Assembly (NCBI GenBank): GCA_028274465.1
Contig: CM051456.1
Location: 96,005,050-96,069,049 of the forward strand
DNA: 64,000 bases
Reading direction: 5' to 3'
From: Plantago ovata
Lineage: Eukaryota; Streptophyta; Magnoliopsida; Lamiales; Plantaginaceae
The translations under genes were made by a program, and so were the position numbers. The notes under the pieces are model-generated. The model saw only the letters and a list, made by a program, of their open reading frames with translations, was not told the DNA's origin and ran no database searches. Positions 45,768 to 56,587 of this stretch are shown here, piece after piece. Each line of letters starts with the position of its first letter. Within the stretch, counting starts at the first letter, position 1.

Positions 45768-46588
45768 CTAGGCCCTTGGAATGAAGTTGTTACCCATAAC
45801 CGGGAGATCACGGTCTTCCTCCAGCCTAGCAACCATTTCAGCACCCATCTCTTTCAAGTCATCTCCGACATCAACGGCATCAAGGTGGTAAGACATGACA
45901 TTCTCAAAGGATCCCAGCTGATCGAGTGGATGTGGCAGCTGGTTGAGCGTCATACCCTCTGGGTCTGTTGCAGCCTCTTGAGTCTGCAAGTACACCCCAC
46001 CGCAGAATTCACGCATCGCATCCAAATCAAGGAATAGCTCCTTCAGGTCGTTGTCGGAGTGCAAAATGTTGATGCATTCTGGCCAGGTAACATCCAACTT
46101 CGCATACCAAGCCTCCGTTGGCAGAGAAGCTTCAGGACCAATCTGCCTATGGACCATTTCCAATAACTGGGCTAGTGTGAACTGGCCGGGATTAATATGG
46201 TGGATCCAAAAGTGCTGACCACCAAAGTAGTCCACTTTTTTGTCACTGACACATGGCATGAACCGCCCGCCGTGGTGCACCCTTATGGTGCGCTGGTGCG
46301 TGAAAAGACCTGAAATAGCAAACATGAATGTCCTTATAATACGAAACGGCTAATCATCTACGAAGAAATCTTAAGCGTCGATTCATCTACCCAGTCAGTG
46401 ATGCATGTCAGATCACTACATATACGGAAATTCAGTGAAAGATTTGCAACTTAGACTATATAAGAAATACAAAATTTAGCTAATGTAAAATGCAGCAGGA
46501 GGGAGTAGGAGGGATTTGGATGATATTTGTTACCTGCATAGCAGTAGACTCTGGGGAAGTAGGACGAGCCGCAACCGTGGAGTGCCAT
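45768..46588 (-). CDS. PB1-like domain protein (MULE N-terminal-like), small gene
   Basis: Two exons, 46588-46534 and 46309-45768, with a clean GT-AG intron in phase 1. The start MALHGCGSSYFPRVYCYA precedes LFTHQRTIRVHHGGRFM. RTIRVHHGGRFM...YFGG is typical of the PB1-like domain found at the N-terminus of many plant MULE transposases and in stand-alone relatives. The rest (about 100 residues) is acidic and helical (DLKELFLDLDAMREFCGG, VGDDLKEMGAEMVARLEE) with no transposase core. It could be a captured or domesticated fragment of a MULE protein, or a host gene sharing the domain. No damage is visible. About 198 residues. Confidence 0.65.
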
Positions 46589-47082
46589 TCTCAATATCTT
46601 TATTCTTTATTCGTGGGGAAGTAATTTTTTTTCCTCTTGCATGAATTGAAGTTAAAATTATGATGGGTACACGTAAATATTATTTTTTTTCTCTTGCATG
46701 AATTGAAGTTAAAATGCAGTAATTATGATTTAGATGAGTTGAAGTTAAAATTATGATGGGTAGTTCAAGAGACAAATTTGGGTGCCGATGCATTGGTCCA
46801 GATTTATGAAATTTATATTCATTGAATGATTTCTCAATGCATTTATATTTTCTCCCACTAAATCGTACAAAGAGGAACATAATCAGCTTTTTTTTTTTTT
46901 TGAAACCATATAAACACACACAACCCAAATAACTTTTCATCTTTGACTTATACCCACCAATGCATATACATGTATAACCCCCAATGGCATTCAAGAATGG
47001 AATTCCAAGGAGAACAAATCTGCATTATCCCAATGAATCTAATGACTAACATTAATACTACTACAAACACCTTTCTAATTTC

Positions 47083-47093
47083 AGCTATAAATA
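47083..47093 (+). promoter_or_regulatory. TATA box of the small two-exon gene
   Basis: GCTATAAATAG lies about 75 bp upstream of the ATG at 47162, a good plant TATA match at a sensible distance. Confidence 0.55.
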
Positions 47094-47161
47094 GAGCCTG
47101 TTTCTTCACAAAATCACTCCACATCCATATCAAAACTATTAATCTGCTTAACAAGAATTAA

Positions 47162-47645
47162 ATGGCTAAAGATCATCAACAAAACCTCTCTTCTGCACTG
47201 ATGAATAGGCTCAGCAACCACATCGTTGTTGGCATCATGTGAGTTTTTGGTTTTCTTTTATTTAACTCATTTTAATTACCTTTATTTAGGAAAAATACAC
47301 TAACTTATTCTGTTTTTTATTTGTAGCTACCATGATGAAAATGACCGCTGGATAAGGGAGCCAACCGTTTTGAAGAAGTTTAGGGAGCTACACAAGCGTT
47401 CTCTCAACCCAAGTGGTATCTGGACCACACTTTTCTGGGCTGCTCATTGGTGCACTCATCTCATCCTTATTGGGGTTGAGCATGAGGAAGTTTCGTACGA
47501 AGCAACCACACTCCGCATGATTCTCCAAGACATGGAGAGGGACATGGCAGAGTTGGCAGACTATGCTCCAGGAGTATACCATGATCAATTACTCCAAACT
47601 GTCCAAGAGACCATGGCAGAGTTGGTTGATCGCTTTGATGTTTAA
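47162..47645 (+). CDS. Small protein of unknown function, two exons
   Basis: Exons 47162-47238 and 47327-47645 join in frame through a GT-AG intron to give 131 residues. It starts MAKDHQQNLSSALMNRLSNH and continues YHDENDRWIREPTVLKKF. It is mostly helical and acidic toward the C-terminus (MERDMAELADYAPG, MAELVDRFDV), with a Trp-rich middle (GIWTTLFWAAHWCTHLIL) that could be a short hydrophobic helix. I do not recognise a family. Upstream are a CTATAAATAG TATA box near 47083 and an A-rich leader; downstream is AT-rich sequence. The clean splice, TATA and intact frame argue that it is real. Confidence 0.6.
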
Positions 47646-47849
47646 GCTTTTTTATTTGAAGTATTTTATGGACCAGTTTAAGTTGTTTATGTTTCAAAGT
47701 GCAATGTCACTATTTTCAATTTCATTTCGTGAATGGAATATCTATCTTCATTAATTTTCTAAGAATTTCATCAATTTTCTAAGATTTCAATTTCATTTTC
47801 ATGAATACATTCTGCAATAAATTGGGCTTCTCTAATATTTTCTCCCACT

Positions 47850-48450
47850 AAATCGTACAAGATATTTACTCTCCGTTTAAAAAAACAATTCCATCAATAT
47901 CATCCCAATCTAATAACAATTATAACAAATTCCCGTAATATCCTTTATATAACAAATATCTGAATACGTTATTCACGGTCTAAATTGGGGATCTAGAACA
48001 GGCCTAAATTGAACAAATTCAAAACATAAGATCTAGTAATTGATGTACTGCAAAGCATAAAGGAAATACTTACAATGCAACAAGGAAAAAAGATGAGGTC
48101 GTCGACGGTACAACAACGACAAACGACTTCCCTTGCCCAACCAAGCAGGAACCTCCATTGTAGATCTATTACAGAAATTACATATCAGCTACGTGGATTA
48201 AACACTAGTACATTTTAATAGAAGTTTTACAAACCCTGCGACCTCGATATTGAAACAGAAGCAGGACTAAGTGTTCACATAAACGACACGATTTTGGGTT
48301 CCGGGAAGGAGAACGGGAGGAAGAAATAAATTTTTTAGTTGTAACTAAAATAAAGGGGCCGAAATTAAAGTTACTTTGATTCTTCAACCTAAAAAAGGCC
48401 TGTTCTATACTTGGGCCAACTTTGGCCATGTTGCTGCAAGGCCCAGAGGG
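47850..48450 (-). pseudogene. Truncated duplicate of the REM gene A 5' region
   Basis: Matches 44229-44826. It contains an ATG-led exon-like segment (48158-48074, starting MEVPAWLG) next to the same ATCTATTACAG splice-like sequence, but no B3-coding exon follows downstream on that strand. It is probably a gene-start fragment left by segmental duplication. Confidence 0.65.
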
Positions 48451-48473
48451 TAATATACAACCACGTAGTTTAT

Positions 48474-49046
48474 GGGCCAGTTACAGACGTGTCATTGGGC
48501 AATGCAACTACATGAATAATGACGCATATATCACGGCGTTTATGGGCCCAAACACTGATATACGTTTACATGGCCCAATACGATTGTTATGGGCCCAGGC
48601 AATTAAGATGAAGAAAAAGTAACCAAAAGTTCGCTCACATCTTAATTACAAACAAAATTTATACGGGCCAGTTACAGACGGGTAATTGGGCAATGCAAAT
48701 ACATGAATAATGGACCATACATCACGGCGTTTATGAGCCCAAACACTGTTATACGTTTACATGGCCCAATACGATTGTTATGGGCCCAGACAATTAAGAT
48801 GAAGAAAAAGTCACCAAAAGATAGCTCACATCTTAATTACAAACAAAATTCATACGGGCCAGTTAGAGACGGATAATTGGGCACTGCAAATACATGAATA
48901 ATGGCCCATATATCACGGCGTTTATGGGCCCAAACACTGTTATACGTTTACATGGCCCAATACGATTATTATGGGCGCAAGCACTTTCATACGTTGAAAT
49001 GTAAGCCCAATACGATTGGTATAGGCTTAACAAGATTGTTATGGGC
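48474..49046. repeat. 191-bp tandem array, three units, rich in GGGCCC
   Basis: Units beginning GGGCCAGTTA at 48474, 48665 and 48856 are spaced exactly 191 bp. Each holds CATCACGGCGTTTATG, a GGGCCCAAACACTG word and ACATGGCCCAATACGATT. No coding potential. Confidence 0.9.
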
Positions 49047-49189
49047 CAACAAAATAAACACTTCCCCTGCACTGTAGATTCCACAAAAGTTTAAGGGTTC
49101 AAAAGTTGAAGAACACTTAAGGGGATCCTAACACAAACCGTTAAAAATAAGTAATATCACTACTGGAAATTCATTTAACTACTCGAAAT

Positions 49190-50966
49190 TTATTTGCCAC
49201 TGGGGTAGATCACAGCCTTCCAAATTTTGGTATTTTCTTTCTGAACTTCAATTGCCACTACATCATTCACCTTAACAGAATTATCGAAAGCAAACTTCAC
49301 CCATCCGTTTGTGATAGAGCAGGTCGATATAGGTGCTTCAAGAAGTTTGCAGACAATTGGAAAAGAATCAAGAGGTGTGAGTGTTTTGCGGTCCAGAACG
49401 CAGAGTGTTCTTAAGTTCAGTCCAACATCCAAATTCTCAGCCGCCCAATCATTTGGTATTTTTTGCATAACATCAATCAAATTAAAATACTAAGAATGTA
49501 AGACTGTGACATGGGAAGCCATGCGTTAATATAACGTACCAGTCCATGCTCCATGTGTCCAGTAGATACAACGGGGAAGAAAGTTGGATTGTGAGTGTTA
49601 ACTGCGAAATAAATTATAGTGAGTATCAACAGTATGTGTCCTTCGCAATAACAGTGCAAAATAAAAATCGAAATACATAAACCTTCAGGTTGTGCAATCC
49701 CAGATATACCTTGCATCTCCGTTGAGCTATCAAATCGACCTGCACGAGGAGAGATTTTGAAAGACGAACTAGAACTTGTACAGTCATCGCCTATAAAGAT
49801 ATGATATTTCATTATTTCAAAATGTCCAAGTAAGAATGAAAGGGAAAAATGTTTTTCAAAAGACCACCTTCATCTGAATTGTTATCATCACCGTCAACGA
49901 AAACAGATTTAAGAGGCTTTGAGAAATCATCGGCTGCATTCCAAGATGTAATGTATCTATTCAAAAAAATACTCCACAAAGATTCAGAAGTACATAAAAT
50001 TTGTAAAAAGTTCATACCATCTCGCTTTCTCTTATTATCCAAAGGAGTAAGAGAAGTAGTACCACACACAACTCCCCCTACAAGACATAAAGAATGTAAG
50101 GAATCTATTACTTAAACAACATATCCAAAGGAGATGAATACTCAATATCTAACGTAACATACCTGAGTATGTAGGTAATGGTTCAATTATCCGAGGCATT
50201 CCGGTACGCACTTTGAGGATTGTAACAGAGAAGTGCATAGCATCGTAATAGTAAAAAACTAACACATCGCCACGCTAAAACTTGTAATGATTCTGGAACT
50301 TAGCCCAGCCATTATCGATTTTGAATCCATAAGCATCTGCTGTTATGCACACCTTCCATGGCTTCTCATCAGCTGTAGATAAGTATACTTCGGTCGGGAA
50401 CATGTTCATATTTTTCGAACAGAACAATGCAGGGAAACGCTGCAGGAATCAGACATTTTACTCTTCAAGGACAACATAAATAACATGCATTTAAATAAAA
50501 CATAAAAAAGAATTACAATACTATAAACAAATAAATCTGAATCAATATCCATTTCAAATCCATGTTCCATTTAACCGACATTTTCAAATCCAGTGTATTA
50601 TTAAAATAAAATACATCATTGCGTACATCTTCAAAAAGATCCCTAAACCCCAATGCGTGTCATCAACACACAAAAAACTTAAAATAATCTAAAAAAATAG
50701 ATCTGAAAAAAAATCAAAAATCCAATGGTCAACATTTCAAGTCCAAGTTCCATTTCAAATACAAGTTCCATTTAACAGACATTTCAAATCAATTGTATTA
50801 TTCAAATAAAATACATCATCTCATACATCTGCAAACAGATCCCTAAAATTGCGTATCATCAACACACAAGGATGGATGACGGAAGACTTACCACAAAGGC
50901 TAATTGAGTATCATCGACGACAGTAAAGAAAGATTTAGCAACATCTAACCACTGCGGCGCGCCCAT
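49190..50966 (-). pseudogene. B3-domain protein, REM-like (gene B), with an in-frame stop
   Basis: Seven exons on the minus strand: 50966-50892, 50439-50163, 50077-50018, 49933-49868, 49790-49683, 49601-49540 and 49489-49190. All phases fit, giving 316 codons. It starts MGAPQWLDVAKSFFTVVDD. The first B3 domain (FPTEVYLSTADEKPWKVCI, GWAKFQNHYKF then RGDVLVFYYYDAM) lies in exon 2, which carries a TAG at 50275-50277 where Lys is expected (YKFKRGDV-like). A Ser-rich linker with a basic DNKRKRD stretch follows, and a second B3 domain is in the last exon (NLDVGLNLRTLCVLDRK, GWVKFAFDNSVKVNDVVAIE). Everything else is open, so a recent nonsense change, an allele or a base error are all possible. Same architecture as genes A and D. 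Confidence 0.8.
50549..50872. repeat. Duplication inside intron 1 of REM gene B
   Basis: TTCCATTTAAC.GACATTT...TATTATT.AAATAAAATACATCAT occurs twice, about 200 bp apart, ending in GATCCCTAAA and ATCAACACACAA. It lengthens the intron without touching exons. Confidence 0.8.
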
Positions 50967-51034
50967 TGTCTGACTACGAGTATAAAAAAGAAAAAAATTG
51001 AATTGTCGTTAAGTTCTAATCTGAAGTCGATACA

Positions 51035-51344
51035 GCAGATATGTAAGAGAGTATGCAAACTTACCAATTTTTAGGAAGACTGTGAGTGTGCCGATCTGAC
51101 AATTTGTATCTTAAACTGGAAACGAGAAAGGAAAAGGAAAAGCGTAAGAGTGGTGATAGAGAGTGGAATTTTTTGAATTGCAAATGCAACAGATATGTAA
51201 GAGAGTATGCGAACTTACCAATTTTTAGGAAGACTGTGAGTGTGCCGATCTGACAATTTGTATCTTAAACTGGAAACGACAAAGGAAAAGGAAAACCGTA
51301 AGAGTGGTGATAGAGAGTGGAATATTTTGAATTGCATATGCAAG
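51035..51344. repeat. 155-bp tandem duplication upstream of REM gene B
   Basis: CAGATATGTAAGAGAGTATG at 51035 recurs at 51190, and both copies run through ACTGTGAGTGTGCCGATCTG to GAGAGTGGAA. The first copy lies next to exon 1, so promoter or leader sequence of gene B is doubled. Confidence 0.9.
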
Positions 51345-51611
51345 AGAGATTACCTATCCTCCACTTCCTTCAATATTCCTCCGGAATATACACGTAATGT
51401 AATATATATAGTTAGATTTGTGGACCTAATAATAACGACAACCAGGAGATAACTTGGATTTTGTGGGCCACAAAGGAGCAATGGCAGATGTGATGTACCC
51501 TACCAAACCAGCCCAGTAATTGGGCCACAAGAACAGTTGTCGAACATGGCCCAATAATTTTTTGTGACCCATTATTAATGTGCAATTGTACAGTGATGCA
51601 CAATACAACCT

Positions 51612-52004
51612 GCCCAAAATATGAAGTAGGGCCCACCGTATATGAATAGAAACGGGCCGTAACAGTTACGGCCCATTTTACTATTTCGGTTATTTACTAC
51701 TTCAAAGGAACACATGTACGAAAAGCCCATTTCAGGTCAAACATGATACTCGTAAAGAATAAACAAATATTTGTTAAACGGGCCTGCAGATTATGAAATT
51801 AAATGTAGTAAATGGAATAAACTTGCGAAGCCCAATTAATCTTAATTAATTTAATTTGGATGTATTGTAAACCATTAATACAAAATAAAATTATTAAACA
51901 ACATACACACACACAAACCTTTAAATATAGGGCTAAATATATTAAAGTCCTATCAAATTGCTTATTATAATCTAATATTCATCATCCTCCAACCACACCA
52001 AAAT
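51612..52004. repeat. Host segment duplicated around the second gag-only element
   Basis: CCAAAATATGAAGTAGGGCCCACCGTATATG... through CATCATCCTCCAACCACAC is present here. A second copy begins at about 52000 (CAAAATACGAAGTAGGGC), is interrupted by the LTR element and resumes at 57829 to about 58191. It is a tandem duplication of about 395 bp that predates the insertion. Confidence 0.85.
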
Positions 52005-52018
52005 ACGAAGTAGGGCTC

Positions 52019-53310
52019 TGATGAACGCGGATTTGTCGGGTTCCGGTTCAGTCAAATAGATTTGTTATTTAGCCAAAGGCAATCCACAACTACAACGAAA
52101 ACCGTAGTGTAGCAGTAGAATGACTCGAGTGTCGTTCTCTCAGGACTATAACTAGCTTTATCTATTTAACCAGAGAATATAAAACAGCAGACGTAATAGC
52201 AAGGGGTTTTTCTAACAGATAATGGAGATTGGTGATAGTATGATCCTTCAAAGCATAACGGGTCGATAATCATGCATAAATTCCTCGGTCTTGCATGGAG
52301 ATCTTTGATCAATCTAATGTCCTCTTGCAATTATTAAGCACTACGAAGATAATGGGTCTGACAAGTCAATCACTATTGTCCTATTGTGTTCCGTAATTAT
52401 TCAACACTACGAAGATAAACTCGCGTATAGGTCGACGAGGGTCCAATTGTGCATAATAATTAATACAACATACGAGAATTTAGGCTGAGCCTGATCAACG
52501 AAATAAAGCAATAACACGGAGTATAATGCGCGATATAGCCATTAGCATGATTATCTTCCCTTCGCTAAGAATTCACATACTACCACCAACGATAAGTTTA
52601 GCTACTCATAATAGGCATGCAATCAACAGAAATCATAGAAGAAAACATGTTGAAAGATAAATAAAATAAGTAGAATAAACTGTAAGATACAATGTTACCG
52701 AAGGTTGTCAATCTCCGAAGAATTACGATCCTACAAGCTCCAAACTGCTATGAAAAAGTGTCCCCTAAGCTACGAACCCCCAGAACAGGCTCTGGGAAGT
52801 CCCTACCTAAAACTACAGAGAAAGGTGAGAAAGTAGGTCTGGAAAAGTATGAATTTCGGAGAAAATCTGAGCAACTATATATAGGCCTCGAAATAGTGTG
52901 GGGCGGTTCGCCCCACACACCGGGCGGTTCGCCCGGTGTGGGACGGTTTGCCCCAGAGAAAATCTCACGGAATTCCGCATTTTCGACGCGTTTTTGGATT
53001 TCTTCCCCTTTTCGGACTCGGTTTCTGTCTTCTAGTGGCCTTCTAACCTCCAGATTCGACCCCTAGACTCCAAATCCTATCCGGAAACCTTCAGATACTC
53101 CAAATAGGCTTCTGGAACACCAATTCCTTGTCAACTTCAATATAATTGCCCGGAAATCCTCGATTTTCAACCAAAACCTGTAAAATAAAATCTAAAGGGA
53201 AACGTGACACTATTCTAATAAAATGCACTAAAATTTAGCTAAATTAACAAAGAGGATAGCTAAAATAGGTGAAAAAGACTCAAATAAAAGTGTAAAATAC
53301 ACATTCATCA
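52019..53310 (-). repeat. 3' LTR of the second gag-only element
   Basis: On the plus strand it runs TGATGAACGCGG to ACACATTCATCA and aligns with 56588-57828. It contains two or three GGGCGGTTCGCCC words near 52901-52945. Confidence 0.9.
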
Positions 53311-55469
53311 AACTCCCCAAACCGAACCTTTGCTTGTCCTCAAGCAACTAAGCTAGACTCTAATGCAAAAACAATGCAAGACACAAAATGGAGTCTCATG
53401 CCAAATAAAATGAACTAATCTACTGAATTAACCAAAAAACATATGAACAAAACCATATAAATCAAAACATGAATATAGGTTGAAGAATACCTCGACTGAC
53501 TTATACACATCCACATAAGGACTTATGTCAAGACAAGATAGTCTCTCGTAACATTCTCTACCTGGACCTAGTCAGTGACGACGTAATGAAGCATGCTAAG
53601 ATACGAATGGTTGTCCCGTGCCTATGAAACTGAGGACTTACTGCTGTTCCACCATGTTAAGACTTTCCCTCAAAGAGGTCGAACCAGTACTGGTTCTCAT
53701 CAAACGAAGGAGGGTTCCCTATAAAAGATAACACTCCCCTATTCTACCCATCTCTCAAGTAAAGTCTTAAGCTATTCACCACTTCCTGAATGGAAGGACG
53801 AGGGTGGTCTAGAACAGATGACACTCAAGACAAAAAAGATAAGAAATAGAAAATTACAACACGATTACGAACATTACAAGAATTGGAAAATGAGACACAA
53901 CACTTTGCTAAACTGCTATTTGGCTTTTCTTTTTTTTTTTGGGCCCTTTCTTTGCTTTTTTGGGGTCTTTTCTTTTTTGTCTTTTTTCTTTCCAGTTTCC
54001 TTTTTTTTTTTTTCCTGGAAATTTTTTCTTTCTTTTTTTTTTTCGATTTTTTTCTAGCCAGCAGTAGCAAAACAAAAAGAGAGAAAAAGACTCACACGAC
54101 TTCCCCCAACCTATTCGAAAGAATAGGTTGGAGTACAAAATTACGGAAAAGGAAAAATAAACTCACGATACGAAAATGGAAAACGAAAAACAAGTCTATG
54201 ATGGTGTAACCCCCTCCCCAAACCTATTCGGAAGAATAGGTTATGGACAAAGGATCACACAACCTCACACTACCTCCTTCCTAGGCATGTAGCAATCTCA
54301 AAGCATGGTGAAGACTTGTTGCCTCTTAGGTACATAATTACTCGGGAAAACAACCATAAGACCCTAACATGCATCATCCTATTATAAAGGCCTTCGTGAA
54401 CCGCAGTAGAGAAAACACCACTAAGTGATGTCGAGACTACCAAGCTTAACTAAGTGCAATACATAAATGTGACAAGCCAAGCGAGAAAAACCTCAAACAA
54501 ATTCATAGAGATGAAGCATATGATTAATGGCATAGTTAGTTAATCTACCCAATAAAAAATTTCAAAAAATTCGGCAATAAACTCCATATAAAACATGCAA
54601 GACTATCCTAGGATGAATGCAGTAAATGCAACCTAAAAAACTAAGAAAGCGGTAAACGTGCAAATGCAATTAAAAAACAAGATACCATACTCAACATCAC
54701 AAAGCCAAACAATACTTAACATCATGGTTCACATCCATCCCCCTCATGAAACTTAAGCTAGTCCCTAGCAAAAGACAATGAGTAAATAAAAAGTGATACT
54801 AGATGTTACCGAACAGTTTGGCCTCGGTCGGCTGAGTATTCAAGAATGGACTCAAGAGTACCTCCCCACGGTGGCCGCCATTCTCTTGGTCCGATGTAGC
54901 AAAGAGACCTAGGAAGCTTCAAAGATCTCACCATGGTGAATGGACTGGTTTGCTTTGCAGACATATCCAATAAGGACTTCATCAATAGGAGGACATTCAC
55001 TTTGACTTCATCGAGGTGCTTGTTTAGTGGTGGCTCCTGTGTATCTTGCTTGTCAAGCTTTCCACCTCGGAGGAGTAGATTCACTTCTTTGTACTTAAGA
55101 ACCTCAGTAGTAACGGAAGGAAGTGGCTTTGGATTGATGCGAATGTCTTCGAGTAAAGAAACAGGGGAGCAGGGGTCATCCAACTCACTGGTCATGGGAG
55201 GCGGTTCTCCCCCCTTGCTGGGCGACTCGCCCCCCACCTCCAGGGGGCGTCGCCTTCCAATCCTTTCTCCTCTTCAAGTTCTCGAACCTCTTCTACTTCA
55301 GCACAATTCAACAAGTTGAATTCTTCCGTAAGATGCTCAGTTACTTCAACTTCTTCAACAACTTTTGCTATACGAAGGTCATCTTCAACTTACTCGGCAT
55401 GTGCATCTTCCTCACTGATTTCTTCGGCTTCAAAATACTCCTCGGATGAGCTTCCTACTTCACCTCGAT

Positions 55470-56159
55470 CTACTTCCTTTGCGGTGATGTGAATGGTATG
55501 ACCTCATCGGATTGTGTTGAATCTCTGGCGTACTTACGGAGGACTTCTTCTGCCTCGTCAACCGTACATTCTCCCAGACCGCCGCTCAACCGATCCACTC
55601 TAAGTCGTTCCTCTTCACGAAGTCCACCAACGAAGCACCAAATCAACTCCCCATCTTCGAAACGGTGATGGGGGCACTCACGTTTATACAACTCAAAACG
55701 TTCGTAGGCGTCACAAAACTGCTCATACTCTCCTTGCTCGAAATATTGGATCCTATCACGTAAGGCAATTGTCTCATGATAGGGCATGAACCGCGCCAAG
55801 AACTCCTCTACTACTTGGCCCCAAGTTTTTAGCGATCCTGGTTCTAACCTTGCAATCCAACGCCTCGGCTCATACCCCAGAGTAAAAGAAAATAATTTCC
55901 TGCACAATTGGTCCTTAGTAAATCCTTCTGCTGGAATTCTTTCTATTTCCTTCTCATAGGATCGAATGAAACTCCATGGGTCCATCCCTACTCCATCTTC
56001 GTACCTTGATAAGTACCTCACCATGGACTCCGTTACCTCATACCTCCTTAACTCATCTTCCAGGTATACGGAAGATCCTCTCCTCACCTGCGAGAATTGG
56101 GTTGTCATGCGAGCGCGCATGGACATCATATCTGTATTTCTGTAGTAAGAGCAACTCAA
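55470..56159 (-). CDS. Gag of the second gag-only element
   Basis: Athila-type gag words are clear: EDGVGMDPWSFIRSYEKEI, LFSFTLGYEPRRWIARLEPG, FLARFMPYHE, YERFELYKRECPHHRFEDG. The arrangement parallels the gag at 36895, but the sequence is quite diverged, so the two elements are relatives rather than copies of one master. No zinc knuckle was found. Confidence 0.75.
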   Translation of the reverse strand: MSCSYYRNTDMMSMRARMTTQFSQVRRGSSVYLEDELRRYEVTESMVRYLSRYEDGVGMDPWSFIRSYEKEIERIPAEGFTKDQLCRKLFSFTLGYEPRRWIARLEPGSLKTWGQVVEEFLARFMPYHETIALRDRIQYFEQGEYEQFCDAYERFELYKRECPHHRFEDGELIWCFVGGLREEERLRVDRLSGGLGECTVDEAEEVLRKYARDSTQSDEVIPFTSPQRK

Positions 56160-56403
56160 AACTAGAAATTAGTTCTATTAGCGTAATCAAACACAATATC
56201 ACCAAAAATTCCGAGAGCACAAACACGCAAGGTAACCAAGATCAGATTAGATGAATTTATTGAAGAAGATAGGAGGAAAGAAATAGGGTAAGAAGGTGAA
56301 ATTTTTGAGAGACAATCCAAGAGCTGTTCTGGGGGTTGAATGCTGAAAATATAAACAAATTAAACAGAAAAAAGGAGTATAGTCCCCGGCAACGACGCCA
56401 ATT

Positions 56404-56587
56404 TGATGAACGCGGATTTGTCGGGTTCCGGTTCAGTCAAATAGATTTGTTATTTAGCCAAAGGCAATCCACAACTACAACGAAAACCGTAGTGTAGCAA
56501 TAGAATGACTCGAGTGTCGTTCTCTCAGGACTATAACTAGCTTTATCTATTTAAAAAGGAGTATAGTCCCCGGCAACGACGCCAATT
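56404..56587. repeat. 184-bp duplication of the LTR end and primer site
   Basis: The LTR terminus TGATGAACGCGG followed by about 145 bp of LTR occurs at 56404 and again at 56588. Each copy is preceded by the primer-site sequence AGTCCCCGGCAACGACGCC. Confidence 0.9.

Noticed and set aside
48205-49084. ORFs reading through the 191-bp array
   Set aside because: They follow the repeat period, have no start context or domain and are not conserved between units.
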